A DNA stretch of 64,000 bases from Botrytis cinerea B05.10 (GCF_000143535.2 NC_037312.1:992001-1056000), one strand, 5' to 3'; numbered from the stretch's first letter, positions 10,008 through 23,222 are shown. Translations and numbers: made by a program. The notes: generated by a model from the sequence alone, not told the origin.

Positions 10008-12615
10008 TCAGCATCCTGGGAAACTGGACATTTATTTCATCCCAAGGGTATTCACGTAAGATAGGTAGCGGAAAAGATCATAGGGGCGAGGGCATGTAAG
10101 AACTTACGCTCTAATACCACAACTTTATGATATTGCGCCACTTTAAGCCTAGCCAAGGGATGGCATGTTTCTATCAAGCAAGGGAAAAAAGACACCCATC
10201 CATTCGAGCCAATTAACCTAGACAGCAAATGCCACTGATTATCAGCTCAAAATCATGATATCAGAAATATATCCTTGAATCTTCCGGCTGAAATAACAAC
10301 AAGGAGTTTGTGGAATGTGAAAAATGATGGACTTTGACGATTTGACTGACACAAACTGACACGAACTAACATACCCCCTTGCGTCGACAAACATATCTCC
10401 TGGAAAAACCAAAAAGCATATTCACGATAATCTCGACACATCAACGAAACATCAGAAGCAAAAGGTAAAGCTACCAATCGATAGACACAACGTAAAATCT
10501 CAGAATATTGATAAGATACATAACTACACATAAATTAAACGTGATTTGAAAGATCATCTGGATATAGAAAGTGAAATGATAAAGACACACGTATGTATTG
10601 AAAAATTCTTTCTCCTGATAAGAGGTATTGTCAATATAAAAGTGAAGGAATATTATATAGAAGGGCGGGTTTACAGAGCGACAGATGTATTTTCATCGAG
10701 GTTTCTATTCTTCAATATCTTGGCAAGCCCCTCTTTCCAAAACCCCCCCGACTAACGGTCCCGATGATGGATAGTAATAGAATTGAGTTAAATCAGTATC
10801 GTCTATTTAGCTAGAATAATCCAAGAATGGAAATCGAGACATCAGATTTCTGGACACCAGGAATAGAACATTATATAAAATAAAATAAAAGTATCATGTG
10901 GTAACAACAGCTTTGAGCAAAAGCATCGATATGTAGAGGCACCATAGCACATACAAAAATGCTATCAACCTTAGTAATCAAGGGTATCATTGATCCAGTA
11001 ACTAGTAATCTACTTAAATTCGAGAACAGTACTACTGAATATTATTGACGGACGTCATGGCAGGATTATTGAACCAGACACGATGACTGAAAATATTTGA
11101 ATGATTGATGGAAAGATGTAAACCATTTCGATCATTTCGATCATTTCAAACTTTTCAGTTATCGAACGGGACATAGAAATCAAGAGCATTTCCACCATCG
11201 AAACCGCTTTGATAATCGAAAGAATCTCAAGACATCCAAGGAGAATAAGAACAAGTCAATTATTGACATAGACTCAACAACCAAACACTATTCGATCATT
11301 CAGACAGTCTTGATATTTCATATTTCAACACTGACTATCGCAATCTTCGAATACGAAGTAAAGATGAAACGCACTTCACCCATTAGACAAAAACTCTGCA
11401 AATACAAGTTTCGCAATGGTCGAGATTTCCCAGAACACACATACGTCCATCCACACATCCAACATGAACTAGTCTGAATGAAAAATCTCCCTCTTCATAC
11501 TCAATAAAAAGCACAAAAGCTACCCCAAGATCTCAATTCCAAGCACTTGCCTGCTTCCACCGCCTCACTTCTCACCGTTCCTCTGTTCCCATAACTAGAT
11601 AATCACGATGCGTGACTGACATACACCTCTCGATCCTCCACTTTCACTCACCGAGCTATACGTTATCGCGACCGAAGAAAGAACTTACAATGCCGACTTT
11701 GTATCAAATAAGGTTTTTTTTTTTCAAAGACGATCGGATATCTTATCCCGCTCCGCATTTAGCTGTGTAATAACAGTTCAGCCTGCGGAAATCTTCAGAG
11801 CAGTAGTCGAGAAGGATAGGTAAGCGCTGGCACGTGATCGGGGACCTTCTGATCGAGTGATTGAAAAAAGTTATGATACTGTGGGATAACGACAGATCAA
11901 TTGAGAATGGATAACAAATAGAACGGTATAAATGGATAGAGAAGAATGAAGCCATCTGGTGCATGTATGGAAAAGGGTGGCGAAATATCAGATCAGATGT
12001 TCAGACATTTATCCCTCCATTTTCGCATGCCAAACCCGAAGTTCCCATTCCCATTGTAGCGATGATGAAGGGGTAAACATGTACAAATGAAAGCATCAAA
12101 AATGCACATCAAACACACACAACACGAAGAAGAAGGATACGCTTGCGGAGCTCAAAAAAGTAATACTTATATAGTATTTTGGTATCTATCGCGTAAATCA
12201 AACCATCAATTCCTGTCCATGGAAACACAATATAATAATACAACAATATAATCAATGGCCTTGGCAATTTCCAACCACCCAACACGAGAACAAGTCCAGG
12301 AAAGTCTATCTAATTGAACAAATTTTAAGAAATGTAGTACAAGCACGGACTCGAAGATCGTTTCTGTTCTCGAGGATCCTGATAAGACTACCTCCGCATG
12401 TCCATAACCCCGCTTGGTAAGGCTTCGTGATGTAACATTGTACAAACAGGAAGATGCTGCGTGATAACTCGATCCTTCGGATGAATAAAGACCGACTGAT
12501 AGCGATGTGATGCTCTGAGTTCGAAAGCGCCCACAGAAGCAGACCGTGGAATTTCGTTTGGGACATTATAACCACATGCAATAGATGACATGACGCCCGT
12601 ATAACGTCGGCCGTT
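10008..12615. other. gene-free interval, 2.6 kb
   Basis: AT-rich sequence between the P450 relic and the 3' end of the transporter gene. The longest frames (92 codons at 10253-10531 minus, 91 at 12306-12581 minus) show no motif or sensible splice partners. The part next to 12616 should be transporter 3' UTR. Confidence 0.45.
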
Positions 12616-14145
12616 TTATTTCTTTGGTTGGGTTTTGTGTTTGATCATGACCATTGAATATCTAGTACACAAGTTTTGTTAATAAGAACATTCGACATGT
12701 GCTGACAGCTGACATAAAACCCAATCTAAAATCAATTCATGATTGATACTTCAATACGAACTCGCATCGCAGGATTTAGGGGCAGGCTGTTTGATAGTTT
12801 GACATCAAGAAGTGCATGAAAATCGGAAAAACGGGTGCTGGCCGCTTGCCGCTCGCCAAGAATTGTCCGGCTAGGGTCCCCGAAAATGGTTGATTTGGAA
12901 TTGGCCCCAGGGAAATTGGAAGACAGAAAAGGGGTTCAAACTTACGCAACGATTCCTGCAATTGCAATGAACACGCCAATTACTGATTTATCGCCCACAG
13001 CGCGTCCAGAGGTCATCCATCCAAGAGCAACAATCGAACACGTTTTGACATGGCCAACAACAGTACTCGATACGGGCCCAGTTTGAGCAATAATGAAGAA
13101 TTGGGACAAATTGATTAGACATGCAAAACCGCCCGACTGGAAGATGGAGTTATTAGCTGACAGTGCAATTTGCATATACGAGTTTTAACATTAATACGAG
13201 AGCACATACCATCAAAATCATAACCCATCGGTTGACAGGCACCTCCGCCCAAACAGGGAAAGTGTCGACGAATGGAATAACGTAGAGCAACATGAACGCT
13301 GCTAATGGTGCTTGGCTAAATAATAATTGCATGCTGTTGACTTGCAATTTCTTGTGGTAACTGGCGATCCATACTGTGTAGAGAGAACTGGCGAAAATTC
13401 CGGAGAATGCGAAGATAACCCCTAGAGTGCTGGTGGTTTGGATGTTGGCATCGGCAGCAGGTAGTGAATCGTAATAAGAAACCATTCCCACTCCGAGACA
13501 AGCTGGTATTAAAGCGTATATCGCATTTCTAGGCAAAGTGGATCGGTACAAAACGAAATTCATAAGAGCGACGGTTGGCGTGAGGAGAATTCGAGCTACT
13601 TGGTAGAAAGTAACGGTCGAGAAAGCAAGAGACAAATTGGGTAGAATGACGTTCAATGCCATGGAGATGGCGAGCGGAAAGATGTCCTTGACTGCAATTC
13701 TTTTGGGTGTGAAGAAGGCGAACCGTGGTCGCGAGAGTGTGTAGAGCGTCAGCCATGTTACCGTGAAGTGGAAGGCGGCAAATGTGAGTTGTGCGAGTTT
13801 CAATGAAGGATCTGAGAAGATTGCCTTGTTGGTGAAGACCTAAGAAATTGTTAAGACGTTGTGAGGAAGTCTCTAGACGTTGGAAAAACTCACGATGCCA
13901 ATTGTCGCAAGTGTATTTACCACCATCCAGATTACTGCAGATCTCACAGAACTTTCCGGTGCCTTTGGTTTATCTTCGGGTGGTGGTGCAAGTAAATCTG
14001 CCCGCTCAATATCCTCCTCCATATGTTCCAATTCCTCTGGTGTTCTTAAATTGTAGTCTCCATCTTGTGCATCCATCAGAGCACGCTTTTCGGTCTTGTC
14101 ATCAAATCTATCTTCTGTCGACGCAGAGGCTGATCTTTCCGCCAT
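12616..14145 (-). CDS. TPT/DMT-family transporter (nucleotide-sugar or triose-phosphate type)
   Basis: Four exons, 14145-13894, 13839-13210, 13136-12946 and 12661-12616, 372 residues. The last exon encodes only AYSMVMIKHKTQPKK and lies behind an unusually long 284-base intron (GTAAGT...TACTAG); I chose it because it ends in a Lys-rich tail typical of this family, while nearer acceptors give unlikely ends. A hydrophilic cytosolic N-terminus (1-70, rich in D/E) precedes about ten membrane segments. Family marks include NKAIF after the first helix, FYQVARILLTPTVALMNF in the middle, and SSTVVGHVKTCSIVALGW in the third exon, which resembles the conserved Lys-containing segment of TPT/SLC35 transporters. 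It probably exchanges a sugar-phosphate or nucleotide sugar across the Golgi/ER membrane. The substrate is unknown. Confidence 0.85.
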
Positions 14146-16296
14146 CGTGTAGACGTTGGTATCTGGGAATATCGAGATGTGTGTAGAGAGCTGAACAGAT
14201 TCACCTGTACCAAGAAGAGATGGTCAAGCAATTAATATGTAATATATTTAATGTCGAGAGGTATTCCGAGCGTATAACAATTTATGATGACATAGAATCC
14301 TGAGTGAACTCTTCCAGGAATCTTTCAGCTAGTTTATCCGGCGACAAATGAATTTAATATCGAAAACAGCCTTGGAGCAATATAAAAGTTCATACGCATC
14401 TAATATTACTGGAATCACATCACCGGGGTAGCTAGCAGTTTAAATTCGCACGGTACGAACACTGCACCGCAAGCATACCAACTAACAACTGAGTGGACAC
14501 AATTTGGGTGGCCCCTTGGGTGGCCCCTTGGGTGGCTAATTCTAAAACATGCCACAGCGATAATTGAATGTAGGGGCATTGGAGATGGCTATTATTGTAG
14601 ACCGGATAAGAAAATCAAAATCAAGACCTAGGGAGCGAGCTTCGGCTAGGTTTTTGCCATGTCGATCTCTCTTTTCTGCAGGTGTAGTCCATCGTAGACC
14701 TGCCCGCTGGGTGGAAGTGTATATTGAATCGTGGTCTCAAGACCTTTTTGATATTGGAGACCCGTGGGAACCCTACCGCCCTCGAGAACCCTTCGATTGT
14801 GAGACCGCGTAATCGACGTCGTTTGGTTTGAACTTCTGTAACAATCTTAAATCTTAAACCTTATATTCCTACCTAATTCAGTGGATACTGGAGTCCATAT
14901 TAATCCTATAAGGATTTTGTGTCCAAGGCTCGGACATACATACGCGTCCAGGAAGAGTAGATGGGTTGTGAGCCTCGACAGCCATCGATCTAGAAGGAAA
15001 ACAAGAGACTGGAAGAAACATCTAATCTCAGATAGATTATATTTGACAAAGTCTCTAGAGTATGACAGATCATGTCATCAATGAATCATTTCACATCACA
15101 TCAAAATCCTTCTTCCGGTGGATGGTGGCTGAGATCTTGTATCACATATTCCAGGCGATCTTGATTGGCGCCCTGAAGTGACCCCTATCGCAGAAGGCTG
15201 ATTAGTCATCTAGCTTCTCCATGTCCACAAAACGATGTGCGATGGATGTGTGGCTTTAGTTCATCTGTTCGAGCGCTCTCCTCGCTGATCTCTTTTGACA
15301 GCCGGGTGTTGTGTCTTGTGTATGTCGACGGGCTATCCGGCTGTTGGCTGTTGGATGTTGGCTACTAGCTGTCTGGCATGGAAGATCTAGTAGTGCACAC
15401 GGCATTGAGGACTAGAAAGCTAAACGTCTATCGTCAAACGTGAGCAGAGCATCTAAAATATGCTTTCCCCCAAGCAGATTCTCATCTAAGCCGTCCTTCT
15501 CCCCCCTTAGACGCCTCCTTACTCCCCACTGTAACGTTTTTCCCACGCACAAGGGACTACATTCGTATGCACTTACTTATATCAGCAACCCGAGCGAAGA
15601 CTCCTTTTGCCTAGCATGAAGCTGCAACTGATGATTCTATTAGTGCTGAGATGCTAGCTTCCCTCACTAGCCAGGGTGAACACATCATGATCCATGCACT
15701 AAAATCCATTCAAACCACCATTCAGCCCACTCAACCCAACTCAACCCACTCCACCCACGTTGACAGCGAAATAACCATAACCTCAAGGGCATCCAAACAT
15801 GGGCTTATTACGTTCGTTTCCATATCCGTTGATACAACTAATCAGATTACAGCCCATCCATGGCAATGAAGATAATCAATCCAAAGAAGAACCTCCGCTT
15901 CCGTCTCCCACCATCTCTCCCTGCAGATGCCGCCATTTACTAATCTCGCTCTCATTCTCATTCTCACGCTCACGCTCACCTGCATGTGCTTTTCATTATT
16001 TAAAGCATAGCCTTGTTTAGAACTGGATCTACCTTCCGCATGCTGTTGCAGTCTTGCTTTTGCTAAGATTTAATCATAATCATATCTCCCTGCATCTGCC
16101 AATTCGTCCGGTCTCTCAAACATTCCTTGGCTTTTCTTCCTGCAGCCTCCTTAAATAATAAAGCTCCTCCATACCCTCCTTGCGCATTCTTAGGACCGCC
16201 GGACATCTGCTTGCGTTTTCGTATATCCAATCTGTCCAATTCCAATTCAACATCATTTGGAACGTCTGCCTTCTTTCCAATCGACCTTCAAACACA
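14146..16296. promoter_or_regulatory. divergent intergenic between transporter and UDP-sugar dehydratase
   Basis: About 2.15 kb between two start codons facing away from each other. Contains a 12-bp tandem repeat at 14504-14536 and, near 15720-15762, a run of CCCACTCAACCCAACTC-like words. Frames at 14564-14812 and 15651-16020 have no recognised content. The bases just before 16297 are C/T-rich, as is common in fungal leaders. Confidence 0.45.
14504..14536. repeat. 12-bp tandem repeat (TTGGGTGGCCCC)
   Basis: Two perfect copies and three quarters of a third, in the shared upstream region of the transporter and the dehydratase. Could be a clustered factor-binding site or mere slippage. Confidence 0.9.
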
Positions 16297-17771
16297 ATGG
16301 CTGCAAACGGTACCAGTAGGAGTCCTCCAAGTACTATTTATCCCCTCTGCCATTGGATCGAGAATCGTTCACTAATTCGTCTCCTTCACAGCTCCCTCTT
16401 CTGCCAATGAAGAGCAGAACAAATTCTTCGAAGATTTCGGCGTCTGGAAGGAAGCTCCTATACTTATAGGAAGCACCAAATTCGAACCATTGCCAGATGT
16501 CAAGAATATCATGATTACAGGAGGCGCGGGGTTTATGTAAGGACACATTTGTTTGTGCAGCACAAGATGGATTTTTAACCTTTTATTAGTGCGTGCTGGC
16601 TGGTACGACATTTGACATTGACGTACCCCGATGCTTATAATATTGTATCTTTCGACAAGTTGGATTACTGTGCTTCATTGAACAACACCCGGGCGCTCAA
16701 CGACAAGCGCAATTTCTCCTTCTACCATGGTGACATTACAAACCCATCGGAAGTTGTAGACTGCTTGGAACGATACAACATCGACACAATCTTTCACTTC
16801 GCAGCGCAATCTCATGTTGATTTGAGTTTCGGAAATTCATATGCCTTTACACATACAAATGTTTATGGTACCCACGTTCTTCTCGAGAGTGCCAAAAAGG
16901 TTGGGATCAAAAAGTTCATTCATATCTCTACAGATGAGGTCTACGGAGAGGTCAAGGATGATGATGATGATCTTTTGGAAACTAGCATTTTGGCACCCAC
17001 AAACCCATACGCTGCAAGCAAGGCAGCAGCGGAGATGCTGGTCCATTCTTACCAGAAGAGCTTTAAGCTACCGGTGATGATCGTGCGTAGTAACAATGTT
17101 TACGGTCCACATCAATACCCTGAGAGTGAGTACTTTAGTCAAAAGTCTTGATTTCCGTAACTGACAATGAAATAGAAATCATTCCGAAATTCAGCTGTTT
17201 ACTCCAACGTGGACAGCCAGTTGTATTACATGGAGATGGAACTCCCACCAGAAGATATCTTTTCGCTGGTGATGCAGCTGATGCATTTGATACTATTCTC
17301 CACAAGGGCACAATTGGACAGATCTACAACGTGGGCTCATACGATGAGATCTCCAACTTGACTTTATGTTCAAAATTGCTCACCTACTTGGACATCCCCC
17401 ACAGCACCCAGGAAGAACTTCACAAGTGGGTCAAGCATACTCAGGATCGACCTTTCAACGACCATCGATACGCAGTCGATGGAACCAAGCTCAGACAATT
17501 AGGTTGGGATCAAAAGACCAGCTTCGAAAACGGAATGGCGGTCACTGTTGACTGGTACAAGAGATTTGGCGAAAGATGGTGGGGTGATATCACCAAGGTC
17601 CTTACACCATTCCCCACGGTTGCTGGTTCGAAAGTGGTGGGTGACGACAACAATACTGTTGAGGAACTTAAAGAAGAGATGGTGATCGACGCTGATGATA
17701 ACATGATTTTGGGCAAGAAGAGGAAGTTGAATGGAGTTCCGAGTGGGTTGGCTCAAGCAGTGGAAGCATAG
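16297..17771 (+). CDS. UDP-glucose 4,6-dehydratase (UDP-rhamnose pathway)
   Basis: Four exons, 16297-16330, 16392-16536, 16590-17125 and 17176-17771, 436 residues. Introns have GTACTA, GTAAGG and GTGAGT donors and join in frame at each junction. An extended SDR protein: NAD-binding TGGAGFI (about 53-59), FDKLDYCASL, HGDI, HFAAQSHVD, the catalytic STDEVYG (about 172-178, Thr-Asp-Glu characteristic of 4,6-dehydratases) and YAASK (about 200-204, Tyr and Lys). RSNNVYGPHQYPEKIIPKF and RPFNDHRYAVD complete the RmlB-like signature. It converts UDP-glucose to UDP-4-keto-6-deoxyglucose in the cytosol; in Botrytis and Magnaporthe such enzymes work with a 3,5-epimerase/4-reductase to give UDP-rhamnose. 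Residues 1-45 and the acidic/basic tail after about 405 are fungal extensions. dTDP-glucose as substrate is the alternative reading. Confidence 0.92.
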
Positions 17772-18405
17772 GTTACTTTGGGGATGGTCTCTAGCTCACC
17801 TGCACTGCATTGATTGCATTTCAGCTTCATGCTTGGTGGCGTAGAAAAGGGATTGATGATGGGCGATTTAATGGGTTGCCTGTTGGACACAATTTTAGAG
17901 CGTGCGTTTTTTATATTCCCCATGGGTAGACCTAGTTGATTGGTAGTACACCCATAGATGATGTTGATGTTAGAGACTTATTATTTATGAATATTGGCTT
18001 GGGGTTTCTGGTTGGATTGAATGGGACTGGATTGATGAGTATAAAATAGGATATACTTGGTCACAAAATAAAAAGATATCATTTTTTTTTGGAAGAGCAA
18101 TCCTCGTCTTCGGGCCTCTCTTGGACATTCGCTACCATCTCTTGATGCATAACGTTGAGTGAGCAACTAGGACAAAAACATTTTCGCGCCTTTGTATAGG
18201 TATGGCTGGCATAAGCGTGAGGATGTGAGACACAATGATAGATAAAAGTACCGGTGCTCGGGGCAGGGATACTGCAGTAGGAGGAGGGGGTGGCTTTGGG
18301 AAGATCATAGTGAATGTCTATCAGGTACTGGGTTGCTTACGCTTTGTGTTTTGGGGGTTCTCCTTTCTGGAGTTTGTTTTTTTGATCTTGTCCTATCGCA
18401 TCTCA

Positions 18406-18433
18406 TCTTTTCTTTTCTTTTCTTTTCTTTTCA
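18406..18433. repeat. (TTTTC)n pyrimidine microsatellite
   Basis: Five or so copies of a 5-base pyrimidine unit in the interval between the dehydratase and the LaeA-like gene. Confidence 0.9.
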
Positions 18434-19087
18434 ATTTCCTCGCTTGAGTTTCTGGCTAGATGGATGGGATGGGATTCGATAGTATTGGAAGGGGGATGTG
18501 CGCGTGAGGGGCTGAATTGGGTAAATCAAATCAAATCAAATAGATACATCGTGATTGTTTGGGGAAGAACGCTATTGGAAAGCCTTTTTGAAGCCTCGGA
18601 TCTAGTAGATGTAAGGGGGCGAGCGGTGTGTTTCTGTAGGTGGGTGGATGTGTGTGTGTGTGTGGATGGATGCTGTATGTGATGTATGTAAGATCTTAAA
18701 TGTATGGATGTATGGATGAATGGAACACTCGAAAGTCGAAAGCGATTGAATCCAAGGACTTTTTCACTCTGGTATAATAGTGGTTCGTGTGTCGGAATGG
18801 TATGCGATTTGGTTGGATAGAGAGAGGTGATGTTTTTCTTTAGATGGGCGTGCAATGGGTTTCTCGTGGTGTCTGGGTCGTTCTGTGTTCTCGTGAGATG
18901 GATGTGGTGTGATGTGATGTGATGTGCTATGATATGGAAAGCCGCTCGGTACTTCTTTTCTTGCTAAACGCAAGTCAAACCTCGGATTAGACTGCGATTT
19001 CGACAGTCTAGATGGCTATCGGAGATGCCGTGATCAATGCATTTGATTCAAAAATCACGTCAATTGGACTTCGTTCTTGAGGTAGTC

Positions 19088-19134
19088 GGTGCTGGTGCTG
19101 GTGCTGTGCTGGTGCTGTGCTGGTGGGTGGGTGG
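19088..19134. repeat. GGTGCT/GCTGTGCT imperfect tandem repeat
   Basis: Imperfect copies of GGTGCT and GCTGTGCT ending in GGTGGGTGGGTGG. G-rich on the plus strand; the last part could form a short G-rich structure, though only three GGG-type runs are present. Confidence 0.8.
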
Positions 19135-20220
19135 ATAGAGAAAGACAACTTACGTACATACACATACAGAAGATGTCGGATGGCATGATAGAACGGTCCA
19201 GAAATTGAAAAGGGTCGAGGTGCAGCAATAAATGTTAAATGTCAGAGCTGTATTGCGCCCAGACACATAGATAGATCGATAGACGTTCAACACTTAACTC
19301 AAACACTACCTGGGTGATCCAGCACCAAGGACATGGAGTCTTGGTGGATATCAACGGCCACTCTACGATACTCTCTCTGTACATCTGCTGTTTGTAGGTA
19401 GCCAACCAATTGGATGATTTTGTCAACGGTAAACGGGGTTTAACTTTGGTACAAGTGCTAATGCTCATGCTAACCCTAATGCCAATGGAACGAACGATCC
19501 GTCAGTACCTACCAGCCTACCTCCCACATAGTGGCTTATCATTGGGTTCCGGTGGGATTGATCTTTTCTTTCTCGGTATTTTGTGGGGTGTCCCGCTGTC
19601 AGCCCGTCCCTTTCTCCCAATAAGATCGGCTGGCAAAGCGTGGCAAGTACGGGAGTGCGACGATACTAGGCACCTGGCTTCTGCTGTTAGTGCTCACGGT
19701 AGTGTTAAAGTTTGTTCAACATGGGCTTCATTGGCGGAGCTTTGTGTCCTTTGGTGGAAGCTAACTCGATAACTAACTAGGGACTGGTGGGCCGCTGCTA
19801 GAACCACGGAGGTAACTGAGGTTGAAGATAAAAATAAGAGCTAGCTGGCTGGCTATGCTATCTAGGTGCCTAGGTGGTAGCTGGCTAATGCATTCAATAG
19901 ACCTCAAATAGGTCACCGCTTTTGATGATCGGATCACAGGACAATCTATGGTACCTTCGCAAAGTCTTGGTGGTGGGCGTACGGAGAACGAAGTACCGTG
20001 CCATCTTTTGGGTTTGCGTCTGGCTTTGCTGATTGGAACGCGCGGATGCTTTCTTGCTGCTCGATTTCCATCTGGGTGCGTTTGGTTCGTTGATCTCGGG
20101 ATTCGAGCGGGAGAGGGAGACTAGCATTGTGTTTCGTATCGTATCTGCACCGACTCTGTTCACGATCTGTTGAAGCAGAGAGGACGGGAGCTCGGTCGAA
20201 TATTGCATTTGAGATCGGCA

Positions 20221-20228
20221 TATAAATA
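20221..20228 (+). promoter_or_regulatory. TATA-like element of LaeA-like gene
   Basis: TATAAATA lies 95 bases before the ATG at 20316, a plausible core-promoter distance in filamentous fungi. Positional inference only. Confidence 0.4.
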
Positions 20229-20315
20229 TTGATAGCTCAATCGAAGGAGATTAACGGCGAGACGATACTTCACAATACCATACGACACAAAGACAACGGA
20301 CGGTGGTTGGATTGA

Positions 20316-21702
20316 ATGGTCAGTTGGAGAAGGAAAAAGTCAATGGGAGCTGTTTGCACCAATCCCAAGTCCATGGGGGAGCAAGTGGAAGAAGAAAACG
20401 GCAGAGGAGCTAGTTTACCGGATGAGAATGTAAATGTTCCTGGAGACTTGAGATATTCGGATAGTGGTAATGGGGTCCCACTGGTACCGGACGACAATGA
20501 TGAAGAGGAAATGGAAAATGATGCGATTGCTGCGAGGGAAACTGTGCAGAAGGAAATTGAAGACCATAGAAGACGGGCTGCGTATACCAAATCTGTTTTT
20601 CATCATGCTCAAACGGATCGAGATACAGTGTGAGATCCTTACTTGTTATTTTTCTATTCTCTCCATGACTATTTGCTAATACTTTTTCGACATTTTTAGG
20701 AATTCCACTCGTTCCCTCTACGATTCAGACGTAGTATATTTACAACAACACGGTCGAGTTTATGTAGGAGATTACTATATGCCGATTGATGAGGAAGAAC
20801 TCGATCGTTTACGCATCATCCATCAAATATACCTCCAGATCTTCGACAATGAACTTACTACCGTGCCTCTACAATCTCCGACTCGCATTCTCGATATTGG
20901 AACAGGAGCTGGTGATTGGGCCATGGGAATGGGTGATCTATGGCCCTCGGCCGAGATAATAGGAACAGATATCGCCAAAGTTCAACCCACAGCCGTTCCC
21001 TTCAATGTCTTTTTCGAAATTGACGATGCGGAAGAAGAAGGTGGATGGACGTGGCCTGCTAATGAATTCGATCTCGTGCATTTGCGGAATATGGCCGGAG
21101 CATTTAGCGATTGGGATCAGATATATTCCGAAGCATTTATTCATCTGAAACCTGGTGGGTGGATCGAGATTATGGATTTTGACGACCATGCAGCTTTCCT
21201 TACATTTTTCGACAAAGATAGTCCCATGCCCGCCCTTCTGCACGCGTTAGGAGAAGCGGCTCGAATATCTGGACGACCACGTGGCATTGCACATCTGCAG
21301 TTGGACAAGTTGAAGAAATTGGGATTCGTAGATGTGGAGGTTAAGGAATTTGCGATTCCGATGGGTCCTTGGCCAGACGATAAAACGCAAAAGACGATAG
21401 GGAAATTATGGTTGGTGTCATCGATGAGCTCGTTGGAAGCGTACACGTTGCGATTGTTAACGAAGGCTTTGGGGTGGGAGGAAGACGAGGTTAGGAGGAG
21501 ATGTGTGGCCTGTGCAGAGGAAATGAGGAGGGTTAGTTTGGATGTTGAGAGGGCGAAGGGGTTGAACACTGTGGCGAGGGTTTTGGTGGGGAGAAAACCG
21601 GGGTGGGAGGTGGATGCTGATGCTAATGGGGATGAGGAAAGTGTCAGGACGGAAACTCGGACGATTAATGGTAAAGGGAGTATAAAGTTGAATGGCGAAT
21701 AA
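20316..21702 (+). CDS. LaeA-like SAM-dependent methyltransferase
   Basis: Two exons, 20316-20629 and 20700-21702 (GTGAGA...TTTTAG), 438 residues. The first ~105 residues are acidic and probably disordered. The second exon begins NSTRSLYDSDVVYLQQ and contains the class I methyltransferase fold: ILDIGTGAGDWAMGMG (about 167-182, motif I), IIGTDIAKVQP (acidic end of strand 2), FDLVHLRNMAGAFSDW and LKPGGWIEIMDF. The wording of these motifs matches the large fungal family named after LaeA, the velvet-complex regulator of secondary metabolism, but dozens of paralogues exist per genome and most have unknown substrates; I do not claim this is LaeA itself. The C-terminal ~40 residues are low in structure. 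Expected in nucleus or cytosol. Confidence 0.87.
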
Positions 21703-23110
21703 AATTCGCTCGCACGCATACTATCTCGTCTACTAGTGTAGTCGGTAGTCGAACGTCTCATTTCATCTATCTATCTATACTGTACAGACCTGAGAGGCAT
21801 CTTGTATTTTGGTCATGCTTATAGTCTTCTCATTCCGGGTGGCTTTCTCTTTTGCCGCAAGCGAGCGAGTTGTCAAGCATGCAAGCGCGGCACTTTGATA
21901 TTTAAAAAAAGCATATACTTCACTTCATGATTGGAAGACAAATCACGATCTCAAGAATAGGCTATGATGGTGGGTTGGGGAAAATTTGATAGGGGGGGCT
22001 GTTTATTAGCATGGCGAGATTTGGATTGAGAGGAGACAAATTTGATGTGTAGCATTTAGGATTTAGGCTTTACAATAGATACCCAGCAATATGAATCACT
22101 GTTTTTATGTGGCTGGTTAGTTGGCTGGTGGGTTGTTTGTTCTTTGGGTATGAATTGTTGGTGCTACTGATTGTATTTGCTTACGTCTTCTTTTTCGGTA
22201 TTGTTCATGTGTGTATACACATACATATATCTATTGTTCTCAATTAGATCGTGAGATCTTGCTGTAGCTGATTTGATATTTTCAGATGTCATCATGCTTA
22301 GTTGGTATGCCGGGGGCTTATTGAGTTTTGGTGCTTTGGGGGCTTGGAAGGCTTGGAAGGCTTTTGAGATGAAAGTGTGGGATGGGTGCGTGGATATTTT
22401 TTCTTGTTGGCTTGGGATTTCGTGGTTGGAAGATCGGATGCTTGGTGAGGTTTGATTCTGTGCGATTCTGTTTCTTAAGTAGATTGTGTGGTTTGTGGAT
22501 TTCTATATCCTCGTCGAGATGACTTTCATGTTCCGGTTTAGGAGCCTTCTTCTTATTTGGTGGTGTTAAAACTTGGAAAGCTCGTGTTTTCGATCGGATC
22601 TTTTCCGTGTTTGGATATAGTGTCTAATGCTAACGGTTGGTTGGAATTCAATGGTTAATATCGATCTCATTTAGATGGCGTGTTGGTTGGTTTGTTTGTT
22701 TGTTTGCTTGCTTGGATCCTTTCTAGCATGTTCCTTACCTACGTGCTGATTTATCAGTGTTTTGGTTTAGTATTGTTGGCGTGTAGCCTGGAGTGGTAGA
22801 TTGTATTCTTGTGTATATATATATGATACTGGTTGTTTGCTCGTGTCAGAGCTGTTCGTCCTGATTCGGGTTGAGTATTTTTGATGGTTGAAGTGCAGTT
22901 TGTTGATCACGTCCAGGTTATATATATCTGGCCTGAGATTCTTCTTGGGTGTTGGTTGGAGGGTCGTTTTGCTCACGGCGTACTTTCTGCAAGTTTTACT
23001 TGCTTCTGATACATGTCACATATGCTGGGCGTAAATCGTTGGCTGTTATCATTTGGATGGTGGGGGGGAGGGGTAGTTCTTGTTTGCTTAAAAGCTTGTG
23101 TGGCGTTTTT

Positions 23111-23222
23111 CTTATTTAGTGGTTTTCTTATTTAGTCGCTTTCTTATTTAGTCGCTTTCTTATTTAGTCGCTTTCTTATTTAGTCGCTTTCTTATTTAAT
23201 CGTTTTCTTATTTAATCGTTTT
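23111..23222. repeat. 16-bp minisatellite, block 1 (7 units)
   Basis: Seven head-to-tail copies of CTTATTTAGTCGCTTT with few substitutions: unit 1 has GTGG, units 2-5 are identical, and units 6-7 read AATCGTTT. The units keep exact 16-base spacing. The graded substitutions look like duplication history. Not CRISPR: there are no spacers and the host is a eukaryote. Confidence 0.95.

Larger units (their letters stand above)
17772..20315. other. intergenic between dehydratase and LaeA-like gene
   Basis: 2.5 kb. Carries the 3' UTR of the dehydratase, a TTTTC run (18406-18433), GT- and TGGATG-rich stretches around 18645-18730, a GGTGCT-rich repeat (19088-19134) and, at its right end, the LaeA-like promoter. 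I see no coding exon I can defend. Confidence 0.45.

Noticed and set aside
12776..12979. Alternative transporter C-terminus using nearer acceptors
   Set aside because: It gives tails without family resemblance; the exon at 12616-12661 keeps the frame and gives a Lys-rich end after a clean TACTAG acceptor.
20316..21702. Calling the methyltransferase LaeA itself
   Set aside because: The family has many paralogues with the same motif I wording; without orthology testing only LaeA-like is justified.
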